DNA of 9,764 nucleotides from an uncultured Bacteroidales bacterium. Its GTDB lineage: Bacteria > Bacteroidota > Bacteroidia > Bacteroidales > UBA932. The translations under genes and the position numbers were made by a program. Under the pieces are notes generated by a model. The model worked only from the letters and a program-made list of their open reading frames with translations. It made no database searches and was not told where the DNA came from. The stretch is from positions 1 through 9,764 of the forward strand of contig CAMJJZ010000042.1 of assembly GCA_946406275.1 (NCBI GenBank). Reading direction: 5' to 3'. Shown one piece after another: positions 1 through 7,219 of this stretch (within the stretch, counting starts at the first letter, position 1; each line of letters opens with the position of its first letter).

Positions 1-1334
1 GCTTCCTGGACGTCGAAGTTGCCGGTGATCTCGGAAGAACCGCCGGTGATCTCCGTATTCACGGTAGGATAGGAATACACCAGGCCATCCAGGACGATAG
101 CGACCTGCTTGCCGATGTTATCCTTGGTGAGGTGGGCCCAGATGGAGGCGCCCTCTGCGTTCATGGTCATGGACACGGAAGGAGCGCCGCTGCCGCCGCG
201 CTGTGCGCCGTTGAAGTTCACGCGGGCGTCCGTGACGACACCGCCGTCAAGCGGAGCCTTGCCGTCGCGGGAGGTAACCTTGATAGCGATCAGTTCGTAA
301 AGATTGTTGCCCTGGACAAGCTCTGAAGGCTTTACGGACCACATTCCGCGGAAGCCCTGAGGAAGAACGTCCTCTGCCATGGCCAGGTAACGGTTTACGG
401 TAACTGTGTCAACACCCTGTGCAAAACCAATGCAGGCGTTGTTCCAGCCGCTGGGGCTGAGAACCTGGAACAGAGGATTTGAAACGGTGGTGCTGTCAGA
501 GAGGTTGTTGAGGATTTCGCTCACGCGGGCGTCCACAGCATAGAGGTCTACCTCGTTACCCATGAAGGTGGGCCAGAATTCGAGGGATGCGGTGCCCTGG
601 AGGAGCTTACGCACACGCTCAGGATCCTTTACGCCCGGAAGTTCGATGAGGATCTTGCCGGAAGTACCTACCTGCTGAATGTTGGGCTGGGTGACGCCGA
701 AGCGGTCGATACGGTTACGGAGAACGTTGAAGGAATTGTCCACGGCGCTCTTTGCCTCTGCACGGATAACGTCAATGACCTTATCGTTGGTGGCGTCGTT
801 GGAAATCTTGTCACGGAGCTCGTAGGTTGCGAAGACCTCTGCCAGACGGCGGCCGGGAGCAACTTTCTCCCAGGCGTCGCGGAACAGGCCGATGAAGTCT
901 GCGCTGGAGTTGACGTTATTCTTCTTGGCCTCGTCCATGGCGGCGATGAAGTCAGGATCGGTGCTGTTACCGGAAAGAGCCTTTACAAGGTCTTCCAGCT
1001 GCACCTGCAGCATGACGTTCATACCACCCTTGAGGTCCAGACCGAGGTTGATTTCCTTTTCCTTTGCGCCCTTGTAGGTGTATCCGAGGAATACCTTTTC
1101 TGCGCTGATGGAATCTACATAGGCCCTGTTACGGATGTTGGCTACGGAGTCAAGTACGAACTCGCGTACTTCCGCGGCCACGTTGTTAGTTTCGACGAAT
1201 TGAAGCGCCTGCTGCTCCGCCGCTTTCTTGGCTTTGTTCTCTTCGATGCGGGTTACCGCGGTGAAGGAGAGCTGCCAGATAGAGGCAAGACCAAGCAGGA
1301 TAGCCACAAGACGGATCCAACCTTTGCTTTGCAT
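1..1334 (-). CDS. secDF: Protein translocase subunit SecD (N-terminal part, probably of a SecDF fusion), cut by window edge
   Basis: This inner-membrane protein works with SecYEG and uses the proton motive force to help pull exported proteins across the membrane. The minus-strand frame starts at ATG 1334 (MQSKGWIRLV) and stays open for 444 codons to the left edge, so the C-terminal part is missing. A first membrane helix lies at about residues 7-25. The SecD signature LGLDLKGGM is at 97-105, and the periplasmic P1 region contains RIDRFGVTQPNIQQVG (208-223) followed by GKILIELPGV (226-235). GGSSEITGNF (431-440) is close to where the later membrane domain would begin. In Bacteroidota SecD and SecF are usually one polypeptide of about 1000 residues; this is family knowledge and the SecF half is outside the window. 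The stretch before the start is A/T-rich with no Shine-Dalgarno sequence. The gene diverges from the plus-strand genes. The identification is firm; the fusion is inferred. Confidence 0.96.
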   Translation of the reverse strand, partial: MQSKGWIRLVAILLGLASIWQLSFTAVTRIEENKAKKAAEQQALQFVETNNVAAEVREFVLDSVANIRNRAYVDSISAEKVFLGYTYKGAKEKEINLGLDLKGGMNVMLQVQLEDLVKALSGNSTDPDFIAAMDEAKKNNVNSSADFIGLFRDAWEKVAPGRRLAEVFATYELRDKISNDATNDKVIDVIRAEAKSAVDNSFNVLRNRIDRFGVTQPNIQQVGTSGKILIELPGVKDPERVRKLLQGTASLEFWPTFMGNEVDLYAVDARVSEILNNLSDSTTVSNPLFQVLSPSGWNNACIGFAQGVDTVTVNRYLAMAEDVLPQGFRGMWSVKPSELVQGNNLYELIAIKVTSRDGKAPLDGGVVTDARVNFNGAQRGGSGAPSVSMTMNAEGASIWAHLTKDNIGKQVAIVLDGLVYSYPTVNTEITGGSSEITGNFDVQE

Positions 1335-1411
1335 ATCAGTTTATCTTTAAATTTTGAATTATTTCAGCCAATTTGACCCCGGCGCGGTAAGCGTCAGGGC
1401 AAAATAGGCTG

Positions 1412-1419
1412 CAAATTTA
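1412..1419 (-). promoter_or_regulatory. Candidate -7 promoter element for secD
   Basis: Read on the minus strand this is TAAATTTG, a full match to the Bacteroidota -7 consensus TAnnTTTG, and it would give a leader of about 70 nt before the secD ATG. No clear TTTG -33 box is seen at the expected distance, so the call rests on one element. Confidence 0.45.
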
Positions 1420-1443
1420 GTACTTTTTTCTAAAATACCGCAT

Positions 1444-1505
1444 ATACTTTCAAGTATTTATACCAAAAACGTTGGTTATGGTACGATTTTTCCCTTAAAA
1501 GGGAA
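1444..1505. repeat. Cluster of three short palindromes in the divergent intergenic region
   Basis: Three dyads follow one another: ATACTT-TC-AAGTAT at 1444-1457, ACCAA-AAACG-TTGGT at 1462-1476, and TTCCCTT-AA-AAGGGAA at 1490-1505. The last one ends directly before the candidate -33 box of the plus-strand promoter. They could be operator sites for either divergent gene. None is followed by a T-run that would make it a good terminator, and there is no converging gene to terminate. Arms of 5-7 bp in AT-rich DNA can occur by chance, so function is uncertain. Confidence 0.35.
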
Positions 1506-1506
1506 G

Positions 1507-1532
1507 TTTGTCATAACTATTTGTTACATTTG
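1507..1532 (+). promoter_or_regulatory. Candidate promoter of the PD40/SPOR-GH20-regulator transcription unit
   Basis: TACATTTG at 1525-1532 matches the Bacteroidota -7 consensus TAnnTTTG, and TTTG at 1507-1510 could serve as the -33 box. The 14-nt spacing is shorter than usual for this promoter class. It would leave a leader of roughly 12 nt before the ATG at 1550, with an A-rich sequence right before the start. Confidence 0.5.
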
Positions 1533-1549
1533 TAGGCTATACACACAAA

Positions 1550-3070
1550 ATGCGCAAAAAACTGGTCTGCATAATGCTCATGCTTGTTACCGCGGGAATC
1601 ACCCTGCGGGCACAGGCGTTGCCGGAGCAGGCCAGGCGTCTTATGGAGGAGGGCGACGCCCTTCTCAGGAAGTATTATTTCGACGACGCCATAGAGAAGT
1701 ACAGCGACGCCGCCCAGTACGTCGAAAACGACGACCAGCTGGCCGTTCTGCTGAAGCGCACCCAGCAGGCCAACAACGCTCTCACCATGACTGAATTCTG
1801 CGCGGAGCCCAACGTGGTGGAGCGCCAGAGGTTCTCCCGCAAGGATTTCTTCCAGTACTATCCGCTCAAATCCCAGAGCTGGCACGCCAGCCCCAACCCT
1901 CTGGATTCCCTGGAAGGTTATCCCACGTATTTCCCTAGGGGAGACAAGAGCGTGATCTTCAGCGCGGTTGACTTTGCGGGAACCAGGAGCCTGTTCATTT
2001 CCCATATGACAGACACCCTCTGGACGGCCCCCAAGCTGCTTGGAGAGTCCCTCACCACCATGGGAAGCGAGGTCTTCCCCATGCTTTCCCCGGACGGGAA
2101 AACCCTTTATTTCGCCTCCGACGAGCTCTACGGAATGGGCGGTTTCGACCTCTATTCCAGCACCTGGGATCCCGAGACCAAGACCTGGCAGGATCCCGTG
2201 AACATGGGCTTCCCCTTCAATTCTCCCGGGGACGATTTTCTCCTGATGGACACCGAGGACGGCAAGTACACCATCTTCGCCTCCAACCGCGACTGTTCCA
2301 AAGACAGCGTCTACGTATACGTGGTGGATTACGCCGCCTCCCGTGACCGCAAGGTGGTGAGCAGCCGGGAAGACATCGTCCGTATAGCATCCATGCGCCC
2401 CAAGCAGCAACTTGGCCGTCTGGACCACGATTCCTTCTCCGAGGGCGTTGAGGAAACGGCCAACACGCGCCTGTACATGCAGAAGGTAAGCGAGGAGCTG
2501 GCCCTGAAGGATTCCATCGCCAGGCATCAGAACGACGAGTCAAAAGTGCGCCTGGAGGAGCTGAAACGCAAGCTTTCCGACGTTCAGCTTGAGAAACAGC
2601 TCCTGAGCGACGCCTTCCGAAAAGAGGGCGTGCTGTCATCGTCCCGGACGGAGGACAAGGAGGTGGTGGGCGCCGGCGGAAGCTATACCTTCAGCAAGAA
2701 CCTGATGGGTCCCAGGATCCGCATCAAGGTGGCCAGGGCAAGAAGGAGCGGCACCATCCATATTTCCAAGATGGGCCGAATGGCGCAGGACATGACCCTG
2801 CCGCCGGGCCTTGTGTACCAGATTCAGTTTACCACGTCGCTGCGGCGCCTGGGAATCGAGGACTTCAAGGGACTGTCGCCGGTGTACGAGAGGATATCGT
2901 CAAACCTCAAACGTGTGTATACCGTGGGCATTTTCAGGACGTATGACGATGCCCTTCTGGAACTAAATACCGTAAAGATGCAGGGCTTCCCGGACGCCAC
3001 CATCGTTGCCTGGAGGGAAGGTAAGCAGGTGCCCGTCCAGCAGGCCAGACAGGAAGAAGAACAACAATAA
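1550..3070 (+). CDS. Exported TPR-like/PD40 beta-propeller protein with C-terminal SPOR-like domain
   Basis: This is probably a periplasmic or envelope-associated structural or binding protein; nothing suggests an enzyme. A signal peptide (MRKKLVCIML...LRAQA) covers about residues 1-23. A TPR-like helical segment lies at about 25-75 (ARRLMEEGDALLRKYYFDDA). PD40 blades lie at about 124-260, best seen in SPDGKTLYFASDELYGMGGFDLY (180-202, key residues PDG, YFAS, GGFDLY) and in DGKYTIFASNRD (237-248). A charged helical, possibly coiled-coil stretch is at about 300-357. The end (about 420-492, VYQIQF, YTVGIF, TYDDAL, GFPDA) resembles a SPOR domain, a family known to bind denuded peptidoglycan glycan strands. 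Related Bacteroidota proteins such as PorE combine TPR, PD40 and an OmpA-type wall-binding end; here SPOR may take the OmpA role. It lies 13 bp before the GH20 gene and is likely co-transcribed. The SPOR call is less certain than the PD40 call. Confidence 0.85.
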   Translation: MRKKLVCIMLMLVTAGITLRAQALPEQARRLMEEGDALLRKYYFDDAIEKYSDAAQYVENDDQLAVLLKRTQQANNALTMTEFCAEPNVVERQRFSRKDFFQYYPLKSQSWHASPNPLDSLEGYPTYFPRGDKSVIFSAVDFAGTRSLFISHMTDTLWTAPKLLGESLTTMGSEVFPMLSPDGKTLYFASDELYGMGGFDLYSSTWDPETKTWQDPVNMGFPFNSPGDDFLLMDTEDGKYTIFASNRDCSKDSVYVYVVDYAASRDRKVVSSREDIVRIASMRPKQQLGRLDHDSFSEGVEETANTRLYMQKVSEELALKDSIARHQNDESKVRLEELKRKLSDVQLEKQLLSDAFRKEGVLSSSRTEDKEVVGAGGSYTFSKNLMGPRIRIKVARARRSGTIHISKMGRMAQDMTLPPGLVYQIQFTTSLRRLGIEDFKGLSPVYERISSNLKRVYTVGIFRTYDDALLELNTVKMQGFPDATIVAWREGKQVPVQQARQEEEQQ

Positions 3071-3083
3071 AACCATATAACCC

Positions 3084-5141
3084 ATGAAAAAACTAATCCT
3101 ACTGATCACGCTCGCAATCATTTCCTGCGGAAAGACCACAGTCTCCTGGAAGGAAGGGGAGTCCGTGGACAAGAGGTATTCCAATTTCACCATGGAAATC
3201 CAGAACCCTCCCGCAGGCACGGACTGGTACATCTGGTTCAGCCAGTTCAGGACCCCCACTACCATGCTGGAAGGTTCTGAGGGCAAGATAGACCACGTGA
3301 GCGGCACCCTTTACAAGATAACCCCCGAGGCGGATACGAAGGGTGAAACCCTGCATCTGAATTACAAGGCAAAAACCCTTGTGAACCAGTGCCGTGCGCC
3401 GGAAGCCTTTTATCTGGTAAGGCCCGGCAAGCGCCCCGTGAAGCTTGATGTCAAGTACGATTACCTTCCGGCGGAGCCCAAGCACTCCTTCGAATGGAGC
3501 CATGTGGATGTGGCCGTTGAGGACATGATTCCCCGCCTGAAGAACGTGGAAAAGGGAGAAGGGGAGACCGCAATCCCCGCGGAGTGGACCTCCGTAACCA
3601 CCGTTGAGGGTAAGGTTCCCGGATGGTACAGGATAACCCTCAAGGACGATTCCGCTACCCTTGAAGCAGCCGACTCTGACGCAGAGTACTGGGCCGGAAT
3701 CACCTTGGAGAACCTCCGCGCAAGCGCCGCCGGAGCCAAGGTTGCCGATATGGTCATAGAGGACTGGCCGGACCTTGCCTACCGCGGCCTCATGCTGGAC
3801 GTGAGCCGCAATTTCACCAAGAAGGAGGGCATCCTTACTCTCATCGACCTCCTGTCCCGCTACAAGGCCAACGTCCTTCACCTTCACATGGGTGACGATG
3901 AAGGCTGGCGCGTGGAGATAGACGCCCTTCCGGAGCTCACCTCCTACGGCGCTTTCCGCGGCCTTCCGGTCCTGAACGAAGACGGCACAATCTCCGAGCC
4001 TGATGCCCTGCAGCCCACCTACAGCGCATCCTTGGACCGCAAGGACCTTTCCGGCACGGCCAGCGGCTACTACTCCCACAAGGATTTCGTGGAGATCCTG
4101 AAATATGCTGCGGAGCACCACATCAGGGTTATTCCGGAGTTCGATACTCCCGGCCACTCCAGGGCCGCCATCAAGGCCATGGAGAAGAGGGCGGAACTCA
4201 CCGGAGACACCTCCTGCCTGCTTTCCGAGCCGGAAGACACTTCCAAGTACGTTTCCGTGCAGGATTATACGGACAACGCCATAAACGTGGCGCTGGAGTC
4301 CACCTACAAGTTCATTGAGACCGTATTCGACGGACTCATCGCCCTTTACAATGAAGCCGGAGTGCCGCTGGAGGTCGTGCATGTTGGTGGCGACGAGGTT
4401 CCGGAGGGCGCATGGATTGGTTCTCCCGCCTGTCAGAAGTTGATGGCGGAGAACGGCTGGGACAGCGTGGACCGTCTCAAGGACTACTATGTGGGCCGCG
4501 TGCTGGATATTGCCGCCGCAAAAGGCCTCAAGGTTGCCGGATGGCAGGAGCTGGTGCAGAACCTGCAGCCGGAAAACGCCGCCAAACTTGCCTCGGGGCT
4601 TGGTTTCACCAACGTGTGGACGGTGTCCCACGGCAGGGAGGAACTCCCTTACCAGTTTGCAAACCAGGGCATCCCGGTGGTCATCTCATCGGCCCCCAAT
4701 GCCTACCTGGACTTTGCGTACAACGACTCCAAGCTGGAGAGGGGACACAACTGGGGCGGATTCGTGGACGAGCGCCGCAGCTTCTCCCTGCTTCCGTACA
4801 GCATGTACCGCAGTGTGCGCTGGGACGACCACGGCAAGATAAAGAAGATTGCCGATGCCCCTAACGGAAAGACCCCGCTCCTTGCAAAGGAGAACATCAT
4901 TGGCGTACAGGGACAGCTCTGGACAGAGACCATCCGCAGCTTCGACCACGTTACCTACTACATCTTCCCCAAGGCGCTGGGCCTGTTCGAGCGCGGCTGG
5001 AATGTGTCTCCCGTATGGGAAGGCACCACCGTCTCCGACGACCCCGCCTTCGTGGACGACTTCAACAAGTTCTACAGCATCATCAACGACAAGGAACTTC
5101 CTTATTATCAGAAGATTGGCATTTCTTATCACACTAACTGA
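3084..5141 (+). CDS. GH20 beta-N-acetylhexosaminidase, lipoprotein
   Basis: This enzyme should remove terminal beta-linked GlcNAc or GalNAc from oligosaccharides or glycoconjugates by substrate-assisted catalysis. MKKLILLITLAIISC ends in a lipobox with Cys15, so the protein is lipid-anchored. No acidic surface-export signal follows the Cys, which favours a periplasm-facing location (inference). Residues about 30-130 resemble the chitobiase-type N-terminal carbohydrate-binding domain (DWYIWFSQF, APEAFYLV). A GH20b-like domain lies at about 135-228. The catalytic barrel runs from about 230 to 645: GLMLDVSRNF (235-244), HLHMGDDEGWR (266-276), IPEFDTPGHS (350-359), HVGGDE (433-438) with the catalytic Asp437-Glu438 pair, GWQEL (486-490) and GQLWTE (610-615). 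All expected active-site landmarks are present and 685 residues is a normal length. Its TGA overlaps the next ATG by one base. GlcNAc versus GalNAc preference cannot be read from the sequence. Confidence 0.95.
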   Translation: MKKLILLITLAIISCGKTTVSWKEGESVDKRYSNFTMEIQNPPAGTDWYIWFSQFRTPTTMLEGSEGKIDHVSGTLYKITPEADTKGETLHLNYKAKTLVNQCRAPEAFYLVRPGKRPVKLDVKYDYLPAEPKHSFEWSHVDVAVEDMIPRLKNVEKGEGETAIPAEWTSVTTVEGKVPGWYRITLKDDSATLEAADSDAEYWAGITLENLRASAAGAKVADMVIEDWPDLAYRGLMLDVSRNFTKKEGILTLIDLLSRYKANVLHLHMGDDEGWRVEIDALPELTSYGAFRGLPVLNEDGTISEPDALQPTYSASLDRKDLSGTASGYYSHKDFVEILKYAAEHHIRVIPEFDTPGHSRAAIKAMEKRAELTGDTSCLLSEPEDTSKYVSVQDYTDNAINVALESTYKFIETVFDGLIALYNEAGVPLEVVHVGGDEVPEGAWIGSPACQKLMAENGWDSVDRLKDYYVGRVLDIAAAKGLKVAGWQELVQNLQPENAAKLASGLGFTNVWTVSHGREELPYQFANQGIPVVISSAPNAYLDFAYNDSKLERGHNWGGFVDERRSFSLLPYSMYRSVRWDDHGKIKKIADAPNGKTPLLAKENIIGVQGQLWTETIRSFDHVTYYIFPKALGLFERGWNVSPVWEGTTVSDDPAFVDDFNKFYSIINDKELPYYQKIGISYHTN

Positions 5142-6310
5142 TGAGACTTCTTATCATATCGGATTTCACCGAGCAGTTCCCTTACAGGCTGCTCCGCGGC
5201 ATCATGGCCTGGTCCAGGCGCTCGGAGCAGCCGTGGGTGGTGTGCAAGATGCCGCCGTCCTACAAGCGGGAAATCGGTATCAAGGGTGTTGTCCGGTGGG
5301 CTAAAAACTGGAGGGCGAACGTGGTGATAGGCCAGTTCGACCCGGAAGACGACGTGACACTTTTCGAGAAGAACGGAATCGTGGCCATCGCGCAGGACTA
5401 TATCTCCAAGTTCGACACCATCCCCAACATCACGGCGGATTATCAGCTCACCGGATCCATTGCAGCGCAGCAGCTGTACGGTCACGGCTACAAGCATTTC
5501 GGCTTCTTCGGTTACGAAAACGTGTGCTGGAGCGACGGCCGCCTGAAAGGCTTCAGGGACAGGCTCAAGGACGATTTCAACGTGGACACCATCCATGTGT
5601 TCAACAACCGTCAGCTGTCCTCCCTGTGGAGTTACGACGTGGCGGAGCTACGTGAGTGGCTCCTGTCCCTGCCCAAGCCCATAGCTATTTTCGCCTGCGA
5701 CGACAATCAGGCGGAAATCCTCCTGGAAACCTGTCAGGCGTCGGAGATAAACGTTCCGCTGGACGTGGCCATAGTTGGCGTGGACAACGACGAGATTACC
5801 TGTAACCTTACTGTCCCGGCCATATCGTCAGTGGATATGGATATTGAAAAAGCCGGGTACCAGGTGGCGGAAATGGCTACCAGGATGGTCGAGGACCCTA
5901 ATTACAGAGGCGAAGATATCGTGATACGACCCATCGCCCTGGTTGGCCGCGGCTCTACCGGAATAATGGCCACCAAGGACCCCGTGGTAGCTGAGGCCAT
6001 GCGCTACATCTACCAGAACAGGGCCAGGAAACTGCAGGTGGCAGATGTCATTAAGCAGGTTCCCGTGAGCCGCCGTCTGCTGGAGCAGCGCTTCAAGGAA
6101 GTGACCGGGGCCAGCATCTACACCGTGATTTCCAACCTCCGTATGGACTATTTCGCCCAGCAGCTGGTATCGTCGGCGGACACCGTTTCCGAGATTGCCG
6201 CGCGCATGGACGAGCCCGACACCAAGAGTATATCCCGGCGCTTCCAGGCGCTCAAAGGGTGTACTCCAACGGAGTATAGGAAGCGAGAATTGCGTAAATT
6301 GGGAGAATAA
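5141..6310 (+). CDS. XylR-type transcription regulator (sugar-binding-protein-like sensor plus AraC DNA-binding domain)
   Basis: This is probably a cytoplasmic one-component regulator that binds a sugar ligand and controls nearby catabolic genes. Residues about 1-275 form a LacI/periplasmic-binding-protein-like sensor (FGFFGYENVCWSDGRLKGF at 120-138, FACDDNQA at 184-191, VAIVGVDNDE at 209-218, PAISSVDMD at 226-234). Residues about 283-385 form the AraC domain with two helix-turn-helix units: VADVIKQVPVSRRLLEQRFK (300-319), then SEIAARMDEPDTKSISRRFQ (350-369) and the closing G-TP-EYR motif (373-380). This order and length match E. coli XylR, but the ligand need not be xylose. The second unit lacks the usual GF/GY turn and has MDEPD instead. 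The start is the ATG inside TGATG, overlapping the GH20 stop by one base, which suggests translational coupling. A repeat array suitable as its operator begins in its last codons. Confidence 0.93.
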   Translation: MRLLIISDFTEQFPYRLLRGIMAWSRRSEQPWVVCKMPPSYKREIGIKGVVRWAKNWRANVVIGQFDPEDDVTLFEKNGIVAIAQDYISKFDTIPNITADYQLTGSIAAQQLYGHGYKHFGFFGYENVCWSDGRLKGFRDRLKDDFNVDTIHVFNNRQLSSLWSYDVAELREWLLSLPKPIAIFACDDNQAEILLETCQASEINVPLDVAIVGVDNDEITCNLTVPAISSVDMDIEKAGYQVAEMATRMVEDPNYRGEDIVIRPIALVGRGSTGIMATKDPVVAEAMRYIYQNRARKLQVADVIKQVPVSRRLLEQRFKEVTGASIYTVISNLRMDYFAQQLVSSADTVSEIAARMDEPDTKSISRRFQALKGCTPTEYRKRELRKLGE

Positions 6311-6330
6311 TTACGCAAATCGCGTAAATA
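6288..6330. promoter_or_regulatory. Candidate operator: three GCGTAA half-sites, two as direct repeats 30 bp apart
   Basis: GCGTAAAT occurs at 6292-6299 and again at 6322-6329, with extended matches AATtGCGTAAATt (6288-6300) and AATcGCGTAAATa (6318-6330), 11 of 13 identical and exactly 30 bp apart. A third half-site lies inverted between them, TTACGC at 6311-6316; it forms a dyad with the right copy (6311-6327, 5-bp spacer) and a 9-of-10 dyad with the left copy (6288-6297 against 6311-6320). AraC-family proteins commonly bind direct repeats spaced by whole helical turns just upstream of a promoter. The array ends 17 bp before the TATTTTTG element, fitting an activator site. That the neighbouring XylR-like protein binds here is inferred from position. 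Confidence 0.6.
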
Positions 6331-6347
6331 ATTGATTCGGCATCGAT

Positions 6348-6355
6348 TATTTTTG
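6348..6355 (+). promoter_or_regulatory. Candidate -7 promoter element for the ROK kinase-GH2 unit
   Basis: TATTTTTG is a full match to TAnnTTTG and sits 33 bp before the ATG at 6388, which would give a leader of about 25 nt. The only -33-like triplet is TTG at 6332-6334, at short spacing. A weak -33 box with an activator array just upstream is what a regulator-dependent promoter would show. Confidence 0.5.
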
Positions 6356-6387
6356 TGGTAACTAACCTGATAACCACTGATAATCGA

Positions 6388-7215
6388 ATGCTCCTAGGAA
6401 TCGACATCGGCGGTACCACCATCAATATGGGCCTTGTAAAGGGCTCAGATATAGTGGTGAAAAAAACCGTCCCTTCATTCAAGCAAGAATGGAACAAACA
6501 GCAGACTCTGGACTATCTCTGTGATGAGATTTCCGGAATCATCACTCCTGAAGTAGAACACATTGGAATAGGGGTTCCCACTCTTGTGGACCCGGCCAAA
6601 GGCATTGCTTACCAGGCCGCAAACATCCCGTCCTGGGACGAGGTCAACATTAAAGAAGCGGTAGAGAAACGCTTCAACATCCCCGTTTCCGTGAATAACG
6701 ACTCCAACTGTTTCGCCCTTGGCGCAGCCGCAAAGCTTGGCGCAAAGGAGAAAGTAGTTGTTGGCATTACGCTGGGCACCGGCCTTGGCGTAGGTGTCAT
6801 CGTTGACGGAAAACTCCTTGACGGCACTCATTGCGGAGTGGGGGAGATAGGCGCCCTGTCTTACAACGGCCACGACTACGAAGAATTCTGCTCCAAGAAA
6901 TTCTTTACCGCCCGTGGCTGGCAGGGAAAGGCTGCATCCGAAGCTGCTGAGAACGGGTCTCCGGCAGTGCTGGCCATGTTCAAAGAGTTCGGCAAGCACC
7001 TTGGCGAGTTCCTTGCCGTAGTAATGTACGCATACGATGCAGACCGCATAATCTTTGGCGGAGGCGTGGCAAATTCCTTCAATCTTTTCAAGGAATCCAT
7101 GGAAAAGACCCTTGCCATGCGTTATCCTTATGTCAAGGCTCTGGAAAACCTTAAGATAGAAGCTCTTCCCCAGGGAGACATCCCCGTACTAGGCGCATCA
7201 CAACTGACAAATTAA
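6388..7215 (+). CDS. ROK-family sugar kinase without the usual zinc-binding cysteine cluster
   Basis: This protein probably phosphorylates a sugar (glucose, GlcNAc, glucosamine or similar) with ATP in the cytoplasm. Numbered from the ATG at 6388 it has 275 residues: phosphate-binding DIGGTT at 6-11, NNDSNCFALG at 103-112 with Asp105 as the expected catalytic base, GITLGTGLGVG at 126-136, GEIG at 152-155, and adenosine-side GGGV at 224-227. The common ROK motifs GEIGH and CxCGxxGCxE are replaced by GEIGALSYNGHDYEEFCS, leaving one Cys (168) and no zinc site. This resembles a zinc-free variant known among Bacteroidota ROK proteins. A GTG at 6355 would add 11 residues, but it lies in the promoter element and breaks the usual ROK N-terminus (MLLGIDIGGT), so the ATG was chosen. 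The GH2 gene follows after 4 bp. The substrate is suggested only by the neighbours; a non-kinase role is less likely because catalytic residues are intact. Confidence 0.92.
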   Translation: MLLGIDIGGTTINMGLVKGSDIVVKKTVPSFKQEWNKQQTLDYLCDEISGIITPEVEHIGIGVPTLVDPAKGIAYQAANIPSWDEVNIKEAVEKRFNIPVSVNNDSNCFALGAAAKLGAKEKVVVGITLGTGLGVGVIVDGKLLDGTHCGVGEIGALSYNGHDYEEFCSKKFFTARGWQGKAASEAAENGSPAVLAMFKEFGKHLGEFLAVVMYAYDADRIIFGGGVANSFNLFKESMEKTLAMRYPYVKALENLKIEALPQGDIPVLGASQLTN

Positions 7216-7219
7216 ACAT

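Noticed and set aside
109..1077. Short plus-strand frames of about 60 codons in the left part
   Set aside because: They are antisense to secD, whose translation matches the family throughout this stretch.
1517..2527. Minus-strand open frame of 336 codons opposite the PD40/SPOR gene
   Set aside because: The translation is rich in Gly, Val and His with no domain, and the opposite strand has a signal peptide and clear PD40 motifs.
3099..4631. Long minus-strand open frame of 510 codons opposite the GH20 gene
   Set aside because: It lies wholly antisense to a gene with all GH20 motifs, its translation has no recognisable domain, and long antisense frames are common in GC-rich coding DNA.
6288..6327. 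Rho-independent terminator after the regulator gene
   Set aside because: The dyads are AT-rich, start inside the coding region and are not followed by a T-run; the T-run at 6350-6354 lies about 20 bases away. An operator explains the direct 30-bp repeat better.
6355..6387. GTG at 6355 as the start of the ROK kinase
   Set aside because: The G is the last base of the TATTTTTG promoter element, the 11 added residues do not fit the ROK N-terminus, and ATG 6388 gives the usual MLLGIDIGGTT start.
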